From contig NZ_JACJUV010000001.1 of NCBI RefSeq assembly GCF_014218805.1, positions 2,988,501 through 3,052,500 of the forward strand: a stretch of 64,000 bases of DNA, read 5' to 3'. Positions 40,636 to 49,568 of the stretch are shown piece after piece. Below the pieces are notes generated by a model. That model was not told the DNA's origin, did not search any database, and was given only the letters and a program-made list of their open reading frames with translations. Each line of letters opens with the position of its first letter. Positions within the stretch are counted from its first letter, which is position 1. A program made the translations under genes and the position numbers. Origin of the DNA: Teredinibacter franksiae (GTDB lineage Bacteria; Pseudomonadota; Gammaproteobacteria; Pseudomonadales; Cellvibrionaceae).

Positions 40636-43557
40636 ATGATTCCGAAACTACAGAGTTTCAAGCTGTTAATGGCGGCTTGTATGCTTGTCGTTGGTACTGC
40701 CTGTAGCCCCAAGAACGAGGGCGATCATAAGACGGCACAAAGCGCTAGTTACAAGGTAACTGAAACGGGCGTTGTAGTACTGCCAACAAGCGGTGCGGCA
40801 AAGAGCGTTCAGCTAGAAGCTGTTAGCGATAGCATAATACATGTATTAGCTGCGCCTACTACTGAAGTGGCAATGCCCGAAAGTATAATGGTTGTCACCA
40901 AACCTTCTGCTGCGTTTACCGTGAGTGAAGCCGACGGAGTGGTAACGCTTAAAACGGCCAAGGCATCAGCCACTGTAGCGATAGTCAACGGCCGGGTGGA
41001 TTTCTTTGATGCTGCGGGCAAACCGCTGGCAAAAGAAGCCGGGGTGCGTGAGTTCTCTGCGGTGACAAGTGACCCTGTTACACCCGATGCCGATTCGTTT
41101 GCTTTGCGTCAGGCTTTTGAGCGTGGTGAGACTGAGCGCCTTTACGGCCTGGGCCAATTCCAAAACGGGCAGATAAACCTAGCGGGTCAAAACGTTGAGT
41201 TAACGACCTACAACCTGATTATCAGCATTCCGTTCATGGTTTCCACGAACAATTACGGTGTTTTATGGGATAACAATTCGGTTACCAATTTTGGCGATAC
41301 AGAATTTGCTAAACCGCTAGCTGAAGATTTAAAACTGTTTGATGCCGAAGGCAAAGAGGGTGGTTTGACCGCACGCTATTACGATGGCGACAAGTTGGTG
41401 CTCACTCGCGTTGAATCTGACCCGGATTATCAGTTTCTGAGTCAGGGTACTAACCGTGCCAACCCTTTTCCAAAAGAAGTGGCTGAGTCTGAAAATCTGC
41501 GTATTGAATGGGAAGGCAGTTTTGAAAGTGCTACGGCTGGCACTCACGAATTTAAAATGTATTCCAGCGGTTACGCCAAATTGTCCATTGATGATGAGTT
41601 AGTGCTTGATCGCTGGCGTATGAACTGGAACCCTTGGTATCACAATATTAATACCAACGTTACGGCAGGTAAGCGCCACACGCTGAAAATAGACTGGACA
41701 CCCGGCAACGGTTATTTCCGTTTGCTACACCGTGACCCGCTGCCAGCCGATCAGCAAGCGTTAACATCGTTTAAATCGGAAACCGGTAAAGCCATTAGCT
41801 ACTATTTGGTTGCCGGTGAAAGTGCCGATGAAATTATTGCGGGCTATCGAACGCTTACAGGTAAATCGGTGATGTTGCCACGCTGGGCCTATGGTTTTTG
41901 GCAGAGTCGTGAGCGCTACAAATCGGATGAAGAGTTGTTAGGTGCGCTGAAAGAATATCGTGACCGTAAAATCCCTATCGACAATATTGTGCTGGATTGG
42001 TCCTACTGGCCCACGGATGCTTGGGGTAGCCACGACTTCGATCCCGAATTTTTCCCAGACCCTTCCGGTATGGTGAAAAAAGTTCATGATATGAACGCAC
42101 AAATTATGATTTCTGTTTGGCCAAAATTTTATCCCTCCACAGATAACTACAAAGAGCTGAACGCAAAAGGTTACATGCTTAATCGTAATATCGAAGACGG
42201 CAACCTAGACTGGATTGGCGATGGGTACCCCAATGGTTTCTATGATGCCTTTGCCGAGGGTGGTCGTGATATTTTCTGGAAGCAAATTAACGAGAAAATA
42301 AACGTTCATGGTTTTGATGCCTGGTGGTTAGACGCCGTAGAACCAGACATGCACTCCAATACCAGTTGGAGCAAACGCAAAGAGTTTATGAGCCCCAACG
42401 CCATAGGTTCTGGTGCGGAACATTTCAACGCCTATTCGGTGCCACACGCCGAGGGTGTTTATGAAAATGATCGCGCTTCCGAACCCGAAAAACGCGTGTT
42501 TATTCTTACGCGCTCAGGTTTTGGTGGTATTCAGCGTACGGGTTCCGCTATTTGGAGCGGTGACACGGTTTCTCGTTGGTCAAACCTGAAAGAGCAAATT
42601 TCGGCCGGTATTGGTACCAGCTTAGCGGGTATGCCCAACTGGACGATGGATATCGGCGGCTTCACACCAGAAGATCGCTTTCGCTCCAATGCTACAGACA
42701 AACCCTTCGTTGGTCCTTTCACCGCTCTTGATAATGGTCAGGTTAGCGAGTGGCAGGAGCTGAATGTACGCTGGTATCAGTTCGGTGCTTTCGTACCGCT
42801 ATACCGTGCACATGGCCAAAACCCTTACCGCGAAATTTACAACATCGCACCTGAGGGTTCCGAGGTTTACAACAGCATGGTGTGGTACACCCGATTGCGT
42901 TATCGCTTAATGCCGTATATTTATTCAATAGCCGGTGATATGTACCACAAAGACGCAACGCTCATGCGCGGCCTAGTAATGGATTTCCCAAAAGATGAAA
43001 TTGCCGGCAACCTAAACGATCAATACATGTTCGGCCCCTCTATTTTGGTAAGCCCCGTGTACGAAAATGGCGCACGCAGTCGTAACCTTTATTTGCCCGC
43101 AGGTACCAGTTGGTACGATTTTTATACCGGCGCCAAAAGTGACGGTGGTCAGCACGTAGAAGCCGCAGCGCCGTTAAATCGTATGCCGCTGTACGTAAAA
43201 GCCGGTTCCATTATTCCAACCGCGCCGGAAGTGCAGTACGCCGACCAGATTTTGAATGCACCTATAACACTTAATGTGTATACCGGTGCCGATGGCAACT
43301 TCGAACTTTACGAAGATGATGGACGCAGCTACGGTTACGAAAAGGGCGAATGGTCACGCATACCTTTTAGCTACAACGAAGCAGCCGGTACGCTCACCCT
43401 AGGTAAACGCCAAGGGACGTTCCCGGGGATGGCAGAAGTGCGCTCCGTGAAAATACGCTGGATTAGCGGTGTAATGGAAGCTGCTGCAGATTTTGATTCT
43501 GCTATTGCGGAAACCATTGAATATACAGGTGAAGCGCTTACGCTGAAGCGTAAATAA
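40636..43557 (+). CDS. GH31 alpha-xylosidase with PA14 insert, lipoprotein
   Basis: 973 aa from ATG 40636 (GGAG 10 bases upstream; a TTG one codon earlier is possible). Signal with lipobox VGTAC. The N-terminal GH31 beta-sandwich is interrupted by a PA14 domain at about 245-370 (ARYYDGDK, YSSGYAKLSIDDELV, LLHRDP), as in Xyl31A of C. japonicus. The TIM barrel has nucleophile D566 (WWLDAVEPDMH) and acid/base D643 (WSGDTVSRW). It removes alpha-1,6-xylose from the non-reducing end of xyloglucan oligosaccharides. A terminator follows. Confidence 0.95.
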   Translation: MIPKLQSFKLLMAACMLVVGTACSPKNEGDHKTAQSASYKVTETGVVVLPTSGAAKSVQLEAVSDSIIHVLAAPTTEVAMPESIMVVTKPSAAFTVSEADGVVTLKTAKASATVAIVNGRVDFFDAAGKPLAKEAGVREFSAVTSDPVTPDADSFALRQAFERGETERLYGLGQFQNGQINLAGQNVELTTYNLIISIPFMVSTNNYGVLWDNNSVTNFGDTEFAKPLAEDLKLFDAEGKEGGLTARYYDGDKLVLTRVESDPDYQFLSQGTNRANPFPKEVAESENLRIEWEGSFESATAGTHEFKMYSSGYAKLSIDDELVLDRWRMNWNPWYHNINTNVTAGKRHTLKIDWTPGNGYFRLLHRDPLPADQQALTSFKSETGKAISYYLVAGESADEIIAGYRTLTGKSVMLPRWAYGFWQSRERYKSDEELLGALKEYRDRKIPIDNIVLDWSYWPTDAWGSHDFDPEFFPDPSGMVKKVHDMNAQIMISVWPKFYPSTDNYKELNAKGYMLNRNIEDGNLDWIGDGYPNGFYDAFAEGGRDIFWKQINEKINVHGFDAWWLDAVEPDMHSNTSWSKRKEFMSPNAIGSGAEHFNAYSVPHAEGVYENDRASEPEKRVFILTRSGFGGIQRTGSAIWSGDTVSRWSNLKEQISAGIGTSLAGMPNWTMDIGGFTPEDRFRSNATDKPFVGPFTALDNGQVSEWQELNVRWYQFGAFVPLYRAHGQNPYREIYNIAPEGSEVYNSMVWYTRLRYRLMPYIYSIAGDMYHKDATLMRGLVMDFPKDEIAGNLNDQYMFGPSILVSPVYENGARSRNLYLPAGTSWYDFYTGAKSDGGQHVEAAAPLNRMPLYVKAGSIIPTAPEVQYADQILNAPITLNVYTGADGNFELYEDDGRSYGYEKGEWSRIPFSYNEAAGTLTLGKRQGTFPGMAEVRSVKIRWISGVMEAAADFDSAIAETIEYTGEALTLKRK

Positions 43558-43581
43558 TTAGTTTCAATAGCCTTGCTTTTG

Positions 43582-43607
43582 AAGCCCGCTTTTTAGCGGG
43601 CTTTTTT
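43582..43607 (+). terminator. Terminator of the xyloglucan locus
   Basis: AAGCCCGCT, loop TTTT, AGCGGGCTT then TTTT, 24 bases after the GH31 stop. Confidence 0.9.
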
Positions 43608-43820
43608 ATGATTTTTGGAAAGCCGTATTGATTTCTAAAAAGGTGAGGTGAAGCGCTTATATATGGGAATGTAGAAAGAAGACTATATCCGTAGGGTTGA
43701 TATGTTTTTTCGAGCAGTAAAGTGCGGTTAAGGCAGTGTTAGGCTCAACCGAAATCCATTGCGAGCGTCAGCGCCTAGTTTTCGCACGAAAATAGCGAAG
43801 CTTCCTTGAACACTCCCCAA

Positions 43821-44307
43821 AAAAAATAAAACTTTTTTGAACCCTTTTCCTATCGGCAACGACACAGACATAAACCCGCTAGTTAAGCAGGATTTAAACA
43901 ACCCGATTGGAGAATTATATGAAACCTTTTATTTTGGCTTTTGCCCTTTCAGCCCTTTCAAGTGCCTCTTTTGCCTACGAAATTTGTGGCAATAGCAACG
44001 ATAAATTTATTTTGACGTGCAACGATGGCCACAGCAATACCAGTAGCATGCCACCCAACCACAATACCGCCACAGAATTTTGCGCCGATCACGGTGGTGT
44101 TGCGGCGGGTTACCCACGGCCTATCGATAAAACGGCACGTATGAATAGTGCCAAACCAGCCAGCTGTGTGGGTGGCCAGGGTGGCAGCACCCCGAACACC
44201 AGCGCCGGTCGTGTTGTTAAAGAGCTGGACAAATCGTCGCCAATGATGAGTGCGCCTGCACCAGCCACCCGTGCAACAGATTACAACTCCAGCCGTAGTA
44301 ATAAGTC
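43821..44307 (+). repeat. Direct repeat copy 1 (leader plus secreted protein gene)
   Basis: Aligns without gaps, at an offset of 1053 bases, to 44874-45360. The leader (from TTTTTTGAACCC through GATTGGAGAAT) and the first two thirds of the gene are almost identical; the last third is clearly diverged. Confidence 0.9.
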
Positions 44308-44314
44308 ACTGTAA
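43919..44314 (+). CDS. Small secreted Cys-containing protein, copy 1
   Basis: 131 aa from ATG 43919, with GGAG 6 bases upstream. A Sec signal MKPFILAFALSALSSASFA is followed by a mature protein starting YEICGNSNDKF. Four cysteines (C23, C34, C55, C83) could form two disulfides. The C-terminal 45 residues are Ser/Pro/Ala-rich and probably flexible, ending YNSSRSN. I do not recognise the family; there are no enzyme motifs. Its neighbour at 44972 is a near copy. It has its own terminator. Confidence 0.75.
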   Translation: MKPFILAFALSALSSASFAYEICGNSNDKFILTCNDGHSNTSSMPPNHNTATEFCADHGGVAAGYPRPIDKTARMNSAKPASCVGGQGGSTPNTSAGRVVKELDKSSPMMSAPAPATRATDYNSSRSNKSL

Positions 44315-44338
44315 GTGAGCGCTCGCAAACTTTATGGG

Positions 44339-44367
44339 TACCGCCTTTCTTGGAGGCGGTATTTTTT
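44339..44367 (+). terminator. Terminator of secreted protein copy 1
   Basis: TACCGCCT / AGGCGGTA hairpin with a 7-base loop followed by six T. Confidence 0.88.
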
Positions 44368-44873
44368 CTCTATTTACAGCCCTTCGTAATTGTCTGCCAT
44401 GCTTGTCTGGTGCCCAGGTGTGCTAATCACTTGATACGTTACGCTTATTCGGGGGCTGTGAAGCTTATGTCACAGCCCCTTAACGCACAGGCTTTATTTA
44501 CCCTTACCCTAGTTTTGTTTGAGCCTTGCAATACAATGAGTGAGCTTATGCGGAGTGTAGGCAGAGCACGTACTGCACGACAGGTTTACTTTGTTACGTA
44601 ATCGCAGATTCAAGGGCAGGAGGCTTTAATACCTGTTCATGGCGGCAGGGTTTGGTTGCCTGACAATCGCTATAACCCGGCCTGCATCGCCTTGCTCAAA
44701 CGCCAACAAGCGGCGTTTCGTTCTACTGGATATTGCAGCTAACTTAATGGAGCTGCCCTATATATTCCCGTTACTGAAGAGTGCCGGCAAAAGCCCGCTG
44801 GCTAAAACTGTATTGAGCCTGTCTATTGTGAGTGGCTCGGGTGATTTTGTACCACTTCACCGGTGCTCGCGAA
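44368..44873. other. Unique spacer between the two repeat copies
   Basis: About 500 bases with no recognisable gene. Two short plus-strand frames (84 and 83 codons) lack ribosome sites and familiar products. It may be a remnant of sequence present before or inserted after the duplication. Confidence 0.5.
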
Positions 44874-45360
44874 AAAAAGTAAACCTTTTTTGAACCCTTT
44901 TCTCATCGGCAACGACACAGACATAAACCCGCTGCTTAAGCAGGATTTAAACAACCCGATTGGAGAATCACATGAAACCTTTTATTTTAGCCCTTAGCCT
45001 TTCTGCTCTTTCAAGCGCCTCTTTTGCCTACGAAATTTGTGGCAATAGCAACGACAAATTTATTTTGACGTGCAACGATGGCCACAGCAATACCAGTAGC
45101 ATGCCACCCAACCACAATACCGCCACAGAATTTTGCGCCGATCACGGTGGTGTTGCGGCGGGTTACCCACGGCCTATCGATAATACGGCACGTATGAATA
45201 GTGCCAAACCAGCTAGCTGTGTGGGTGGCCAGGGTGGCACCACCCCGAGCACCCGCACTGGTCGTGTTGTTAAGGCGTTGGATAAGTCGTCGCCAATGTT
45301 GAACGTTCCGGTACCAGCTAACCCTGCAACAGACTACAATTCCAGTCGTAGCAATAGGCA
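44874..45360 (+). repeat. Direct repeat copy 2 (leader plus secreted protein gene)
   Basis: Partner of 43821-44307; see the near-identical leader, ribosome site and signal peptide region. The terminators downstream of the two copies are unrelated, which marks the end of the duplicated unit. Confidence 0.9.
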
Positions 45361-45367
45361 AGGATAG
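44972..45367 (+). CDS. Small secreted Cys-containing protein, copy 2
   Basis: 131 aa from ATG 44972. It differs from copy 1 by three residues in the first 85 or so (AF to LS in the signal, K to N after RPID), then by many changes in the Ser/Pro-rich tail. All four cysteines are kept. Function unknown; secretion is supported by the signal peptide. Confidence 0.75.
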   Translation: MKPFILALSLSALSSASFAYEICGNSNDKFILTCNDGHSNTSSMPPNHNTATEFCADHGGVAAGYPRPIDNTARMNSAKPASCVGGQGGTTPSTRTGRVVKALDKSSPMLNVPVPANPATDYNSSRSNRQG

Positions 45368-45392
45368 GTGGCCTTAATAGACTGTGCCGCTA

Positions 45393-45416
45393 GCGCCCCT
45401 TAGTGGGGGCGTTTTT
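45393..45416 (+). terminator. Terminator of secreted protein copy 2
   Basis: CGCCCC, loop TTAGTG, GGGGCG then TTTTT. Confidence 0.85.
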
Positions 45417-45614
45417 GTTTTAACCGTTTGTGCCTCTCGTATTGCCTAGTGCGCGCCGATACTGTTTTGATTTGTGGATTTAGCTGCGATAGTTCCACCC
45501 ACGGAAATACTAAACGCCCACGTTCACGGGAGCGAAGAAGCGCGAGAGTTCTAACCTGTGTTTGAACTCTAGTGGGCGTAGGAACGAATCTATTTATAAG
45601 CCGAAGGCGGGTAG

Positions 45615-47165
45615 CTATACCCCATCCACCTGGCACTGAGGAGGGCCTTTAATCAGCCCCCAGCCGTGCACCTTATCTCTTCCCTCTATGCCCTTATCTT
45701 CGGCTCCCCCAATGAGCGTCTGCAGGGTAGTATTTGCCAGCGCCAAACGCGCGGTAACAAAAGGTGCGGCGAAGGAGGTGCCGCTGTGATAGCGGCCACC
45801 CTGTTCACCAGCCGCCGCCCATACATTTACACCGGGCGCGACAAAATCAATATAGTCGCCCTGGTTGGCGCTACTGTAAACATGGCCAGCGGCGTCTATG
45901 GCGCTAACGGCTATCACCTCTCGCTGGGCAGCGGGGTAGACGGGGGCAGCTTCTGGCCCGTTGTTACCGGCAGCGGCCACCATTGCAATACCTTGCTCAG
46001 ACAAATTCGATATAGCCTGCGAGAAAATACGATTTTGCTGGCCGCCAAAACTAAGATTTATAACGGCTACGTTGTTGGTTGCCAGCCACTCCAATGCGGG
46101 TAATAAGGCACTTGTATTTGTTTCTGTGTTCTCGTCTCGAAGGTGAAATACATTGGCGGCGTAGAGTGTTGCTTGGGGCAGTAATCCCGTGAAACCGGTT
46201 TTGCCATCGGCTAACAAAAGGCTGGCAATGGCTGTTGCATGTGTGGCATCGGCGGGTTTGCCCTCAACAAAACTTTGCGCCTTAATGCTTTTACCTTTAA
46301 GCGCGGGGTGTTCGAGGTTAACGGCCGTGTCGAGCATACCGAGTACTGGCTTGTTTTGTAGGAGACAGGGGCTGCCCCCCGCAGGCCAGTTGACCATTGT
46401 ATTTGCCCAGGCTTTTCGTGAGTTCGCTTGTAGGCGGTATCGTTGATTGGTGTCTACACGCAGTGTTGGGAATTGTTGACGAATTTGTGACAGCGCCATG
46501 CGGGTTTGTATGTGGGCGGGTAAACGAAAACGCGTTAGCACTAGGCCCAGCTTGCTCAAATGCTGGCGTGACTTTACGGTTAAGCCCGAAGCGCGTAGTT
46601 GGCCTGCTGCGGTTATCGCCGCATTCATGTCCGGGCTGCTGAGTAACAGTTCACCGGGTTCATAGTCGGCGTCGGTCTCGCCTGAATGTTTATTGGCCAT
46701 ATTGCTGGGTGGAGTATTGAACGTTAATTGCGGCATGGGTGGAATAGTATTGCTGCCAATAAAACTGCCACTACGATCTACCCTAAGCTTGCTCGGCGTG
46801 AGGCGGGGCTGGGGTTCTGCCGCTTGCTTTGTAACCGATGGTTTACTGTTTTCTGCTTCTGCTTCTGCTTCTGTGTTTTGGGCTACGGTAGGTTTGGGTT
46901 CTGTTTGAGCTTCAGCTGTAGGCTTTGGCTCCCGTTTATCATCGGTAGGAACGTCAGCTGGCTTGTCAATTTTTGGCTTCGTTTCAGGCGACTTTAGCGC
47001 TTGTACTTGCGTTTCTCGCTCGGCGGTTGCGGTTTGAGCGCTGGCTTTAATTCGTGCTTGTGTCTGCGCGCGCTTTTCTTCTGCTGCATCATTCGCTTGC
47101 TGGGCCTGAGTAAAAGCCGCCAGCCCTAAAAATAGAATGCAAGCTACGCCGCGTATGCCGTGCAT
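45615..47165 (-). CDS. Subtilisin-like S8 serine protease with disordered N-terminal region
   Basis: 516 aa, exported by a signal ending FTQA. Residues 22-125 are charged, Glu/Lys/Pro-rich and probably disordered. Residues 165-247 (DYEPGELLL onward) resemble a subtilase prodomain. The catalytic domain has D279 (GMLDTAVN), H309 (ATHATAIAS, not the usual GHGT), N401 (AAGNNG, oxyanion) and S464 (GTSFAAP). All catalytic residues are present. It ends soon after the Ser helix, with KVHGWGLI. It is the last gene of a five-gene operon, its ATG overlapping the anti-sigma stop (TAATG). Context suggests a role in the sigma-factor circuit. Confidence 0.92.
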   Translation of the reverse strand: MHGIRGVACILFLGLAAFTQAQQANDAAEEKRAQTQARIKASAQTATAERETQVQALKSPETKPKIDKPADVPTDDKREPKPTAEAQTEPKPTVAQNTEAEAEAENSKPSVTKQAAEPQPRLTPSKLRVDRSGSFIGSNTIPPMPQLTFNTPPSNMANKHSGETDADYEPGELLLSSPDMNAAITAAGQLRASGLTVKSRQHLSKLGLVLTRFRLPAHIQTRMALSQIRQQFPTLRVDTNQRYRLQANSRKAWANTMVNWPAGGSPCLLQNKPVLGMLDTAVNLEHPALKGKSIKAQSFVEGKPADATHATAIASLLLADGKTGFTGLLPQATLYAANVFHLRDENTETNTSALLPALEWLATNNVAVINLSFGGQQNRIFSQAISNLSEQGIAMVAAAGNNGPEAAPVYPAAQREVIAVSAIDAAGHVYSSANQGDYIDFVAPGVNVWAAAGEQGGRYHSGTSFAAPFVTARLALANTTLQTLIGGAEDKGIEGRDKVHGWGLIKGPPQCQVDGV

Positions 47166-47773
47166 TAGTTAGCTCCACCCGCTATTACAATGACTTCCTC
47201 AACAAAATCCAGTGTTTGCAATTGAACGGATATTTGTTCGTTGTCGCTTTCGGTCGGTGTGGCTAGCGAATAAATGCCTAACGCACCTGGGCCATTTACA
47301 ATTTGGGCCTGCACGGCAGACAGTGCTTGCTGTATTTGTAATGCCGTAGCGTGTTGCTTAAATACAATTTGTAAGCTTGCCGTTTGGTGTGATTCTCCAC
47401 CCGACAGGGGTACCATATTGGGCGTTGTATCGCTCAGCTCTTTGGGTAAGTACAGTATTACTTGTAGCGCTAACAAACAGCATGCGGCAATAGCCACCGG
47501 CCTCCAAACACGGTGTTGTTTTTTTGTAACAATTTTCTGTTGTTGATTCTTTTGCGCTTGTTCGTTTTGTATATCACGCTTTAGCCGCGCCAGCCCCATT
47601 TCTCCGGGTGGTTTCATGTCGTCCTGCTGAAATCCGGTGTGCAGCGCCGACATAAACTCAAACTCCTGTTTTAGTTCGGCATCGTTTTCTAGCATTTTTT
47701 TCATTTCATGCTCGTCCTGCGCATTCAGCTGTCCGGTTGCGAGCTTACTTAATTTTTCATCAATATCAGTCAT
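47165..47773 (-). CDS. Putative membrane-anchored anti-sigma factor
   Basis: 202 aa. A cytoplasmic helical N-terminus (MTDIDEKLSKLATGQLNAQD, about 1-75) is followed by one membrane helix (91-110, RPVAIAACCLLALQVILYL) and a periplasmic domain. The periplasmic domain (about 132-198) has a beta-alpha-beta pattern (ASLQIVFKQHATALQIQQAL, then LDFVEEVIVIAG) similar in form to subtilase prodomains. No HxxxCxxC zinc motif is seen. Its position directly after the sigma gene (20 bases) and the topology support an anti-sigma role; sequence alone does not prove it. Confidence 0.8.
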   Translation of the reverse strand: MTDIDEKLSKLATGQLNAQDEHEMKKMLENDAELKQEFEFMSALHTGFQQDDMKPPGEMGLARLKRDIQNEQAQKNQQQKIVTKKQHRVWRPVAIAACCLLALQVILYLPKELSDTTPNMVPLSGGESHQTASLQIVFKQHATALQIQQALSAVQAQIVNGPGALGIYSLATPTESDNEQISVQLQTLDFVEEVIVIAGGAN

Positions 47774-47793
47774 AACGGTTTACTGCCCTTTAA

Positions 47794-48357
47794 TTAGGCC
47801 GCCCTCATTGCTCTGGTCAGTTGTATTTTCATTTGCGCTCGCGCGTGAAATGCGCGGGATTTAACGGTTCCCTCGGGCACCTGCATAATGTTTGCAATCT
47901 CGGTAAACCCAAGTTCCTCAAAAAATATGAGGTGCAAAATTTCGCGATGCTCTTCTTTCAATTTGGCCATACATTGGCGTAATAGTTTGCCATCGCTGGC
48001 AGCAGCGTTTACCTTTTCTGGGTTAGTACTTTCCGATTCATCTACCATGTTCTCGTCCACTTCAGTAAACTCTCGCGCTCCCTGCTTGCGCCATAAGTCA
48101 AGAATTTTATTGTGGGCAATGCCTAGTAGCCAGGTGGTTACTTTTGCCCGCCCTTCAAATTTTGCCGAGCATCGCCACACTTCTAGCATTACGTCATTTA
48201 GAACGTCTGCTGCGGCAAAGCTGTCACCTAGTTTGGACAGTGCGTATCGGTATACTCTGTTTTCATGACGCCGATAAAATTCATTCACTGCCTCCATGTT
48301 GTCATTTGCAATGGCTTGTATTAATTGCTCATCACTCCAATTCGGTGTTGCGCTCAT
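47794..48357 (-). CDS. ECF-type RNA polymerase sigma factor
   Basis: 187 aa. Region 2 has AVNEFYRRHENRVYRYA, then DVLNDVMLEVW and TTWLLGIAHNKILDLWR. Region 4 has EEHREILHLIFFEELGFTE and the recognition helix VPEGTVKSRAFHAR. Regions 1 and 3 are lacking, as expected for the ECF group. An acidic linker joins the two domains. It lies 23 bases after the FnIII-like gene and directly before its likely anti-sigma factor. No target promoter has been identified; the operon's own upstream region at 51611-51750 is a candidate. Confidence 0.95.
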   Translation of the reverse strand: MSATPNWSDEQLIQAIANDNMEAVNEFYRRHENRVYRYALSKLGDSFAAADVLNDVMLEVWRCSAKFEGRAKVTTWLLGIAHNKILDLWRKQGAREFTEVDENMVDESESTNPEKVNAAASDGKLLRQCMAKLKEEHREILHLIFFEELGFTEIANIMQVPEGTVKSRAFHARAQMKIQLTRAMRAA

Positions 48358-48380
48358 ACTGTCTCACACGTGTTGTTATT

Positions 48381-49568
48381 TTATTCGCGTATACGAAATT
48401 CCCGCCGCGGGCTGGCGGCCACTATATCGCCACTATTATTTACGGCGATAACGCGCCAGAAATAGGGCTTACCCGGCGCCAATGTGTGTAATACGCTGGC
48501 CGAAAGTGGGCTGCGTATTTGGTCCGCTTTCAGTAGTAAACCACTTATGGGTTTTTTGTCATCCGTGGATTTATACACTTCGAGTTGATAGGCCACTGCG
48601 TCAGCCTCGGGTGCCCACGAAAACGCCGATGTGGCACTAATTTCTGCGCCTTGTTTCGGACGTACATTTTTCATGTTCTTCGCCGCCGCGACCTTTACGG
48701 TTGACGCAGCATTTACCTGGTAACGCAATTCCACTTCGGGTGTTTCGATTGTGGGTTGCAGCACCCGTAGGCGCACACGGTATAGGCCTTTTACATCTGT
48801 TGGCAAGGTGGGGCTTCTTATTACCGCCTGCCGGCCTGCGGCCAAGTACTGACGTATATTTTGCAGCGGCAGAAACACGGCTAGGCCGCCGGTTGAACTC
48901 GGCGTGGCCACTTCCCACTGTGCGTTGAGGACACCTGCTCTATCAAAATTAAGGGTGGCTAAAACATTCAGTGCTTGGTTACTTTCTATAACCTCAACTT
49001 TTTGTCCGCTGGAAAAATGCAGATCGATACGACTAATGCCCAGTGCCGTGGCGCCGGGCTTTACACTCTCTGGAATAGAACCACTGCTGTTAAGTGACGC
49101 CCGCTGTATATTGATACGTACACTGCCACGGATGCTGATGCCGTCAAGCGTGAACGTACGGGTATAAACGATCTGTTGTGCACCCATAGTTGCGGTTTGC
49201 AGGCTGATGCTGGCCGGTACGTTGAGTGTTTCATTTACGCTGAAACGTACTGGCGCCCCTACCGCATTTGCGGATAGATTTTGTCTTAGGGGCAGGGATA
49301 ATCGCACTAGAAGGTCATCACTGGGTGTGGATAATTGGGCGCTATCGGAAACCAACGTGGTATCGCCCTTGAGATTGGCGATGCCGCGCCATACAACCGA
49401 AACATTGCTGCTTAGTCCTGCTGTAATCGACGGGTTGGCGCTACAACTATTGGCCACATCACACAGGGCTGTAATTTGTGCCGAGGCGTTGGCTGCAAAA
49501 AATAACAAGTAAATAAATACACAGGCGTGTCGCCAGAAAACCGTGGCTAGTTGCGGTAGCGGTATCAT
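48381..49568 (-). CDS. Secreted protein with C-terminal FnIII-like domain
   Basis: 395 aa with a signal ending ANASA near residue 30. A Cys pair follows (TALCDVANSCSAN). The middle part is all-beta. The C-terminal 85 residues look like a fibronectin type III fold (FSWAPEADAVAYQLEVY and GKPYFWRVIAVNNSGD). No catalytic motif is visible. The start overlaps the stop of the barrel gene (ATGA), so the two proteins are made together and may form a surface complex. Function unknown. Confidence 0.75.
   Translation of the reverse strand: MIPLPQLATVFWRHACVFIYLLFFAANASAQITALCDVANSCSANPSITAGLSSNVSVVWRGIANLKGDTTLVSDSAQLSTPSDDLLVRLSLPLRQNLSANAVGAPVRFSVNETLNVPASISLQTATMGAQQIVYTRTFTLDGISIRGSVRINIQRASLNSSGSIPESVKPGATALGISRIDLHFSSGQKVEVIESNQALNVLATLNFDRAGVLNAQWEVATPSSTGGLAVFLPLQNIRQYLAAGRQAVIRSPTLPTDVKGLYRVRLRVLQPTIETPEVELRYQVNAASTVKVAAAKNMKNVRPKQGAEISATSAFSWAPEADAVAYQLEVYKSTDDKKPISGLLLKADQIRSPLSASVLHTLAPGKPYFWRVIAVNNSGDIVAASPRREFRIRE

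Noticed and set aside
44639..44893. 84-codon plus-strand frame between the duplicated genes
   Set aside because: No ribosome site, no recognisable domain, and it runs into the leader of copy 2.
45011..45361. 116-codon minus-strand frame over the second secreted-protein copy
   Set aside because: It is the reverse complement of a well-supported signal-peptide gene that has a ribosome site and terminator.
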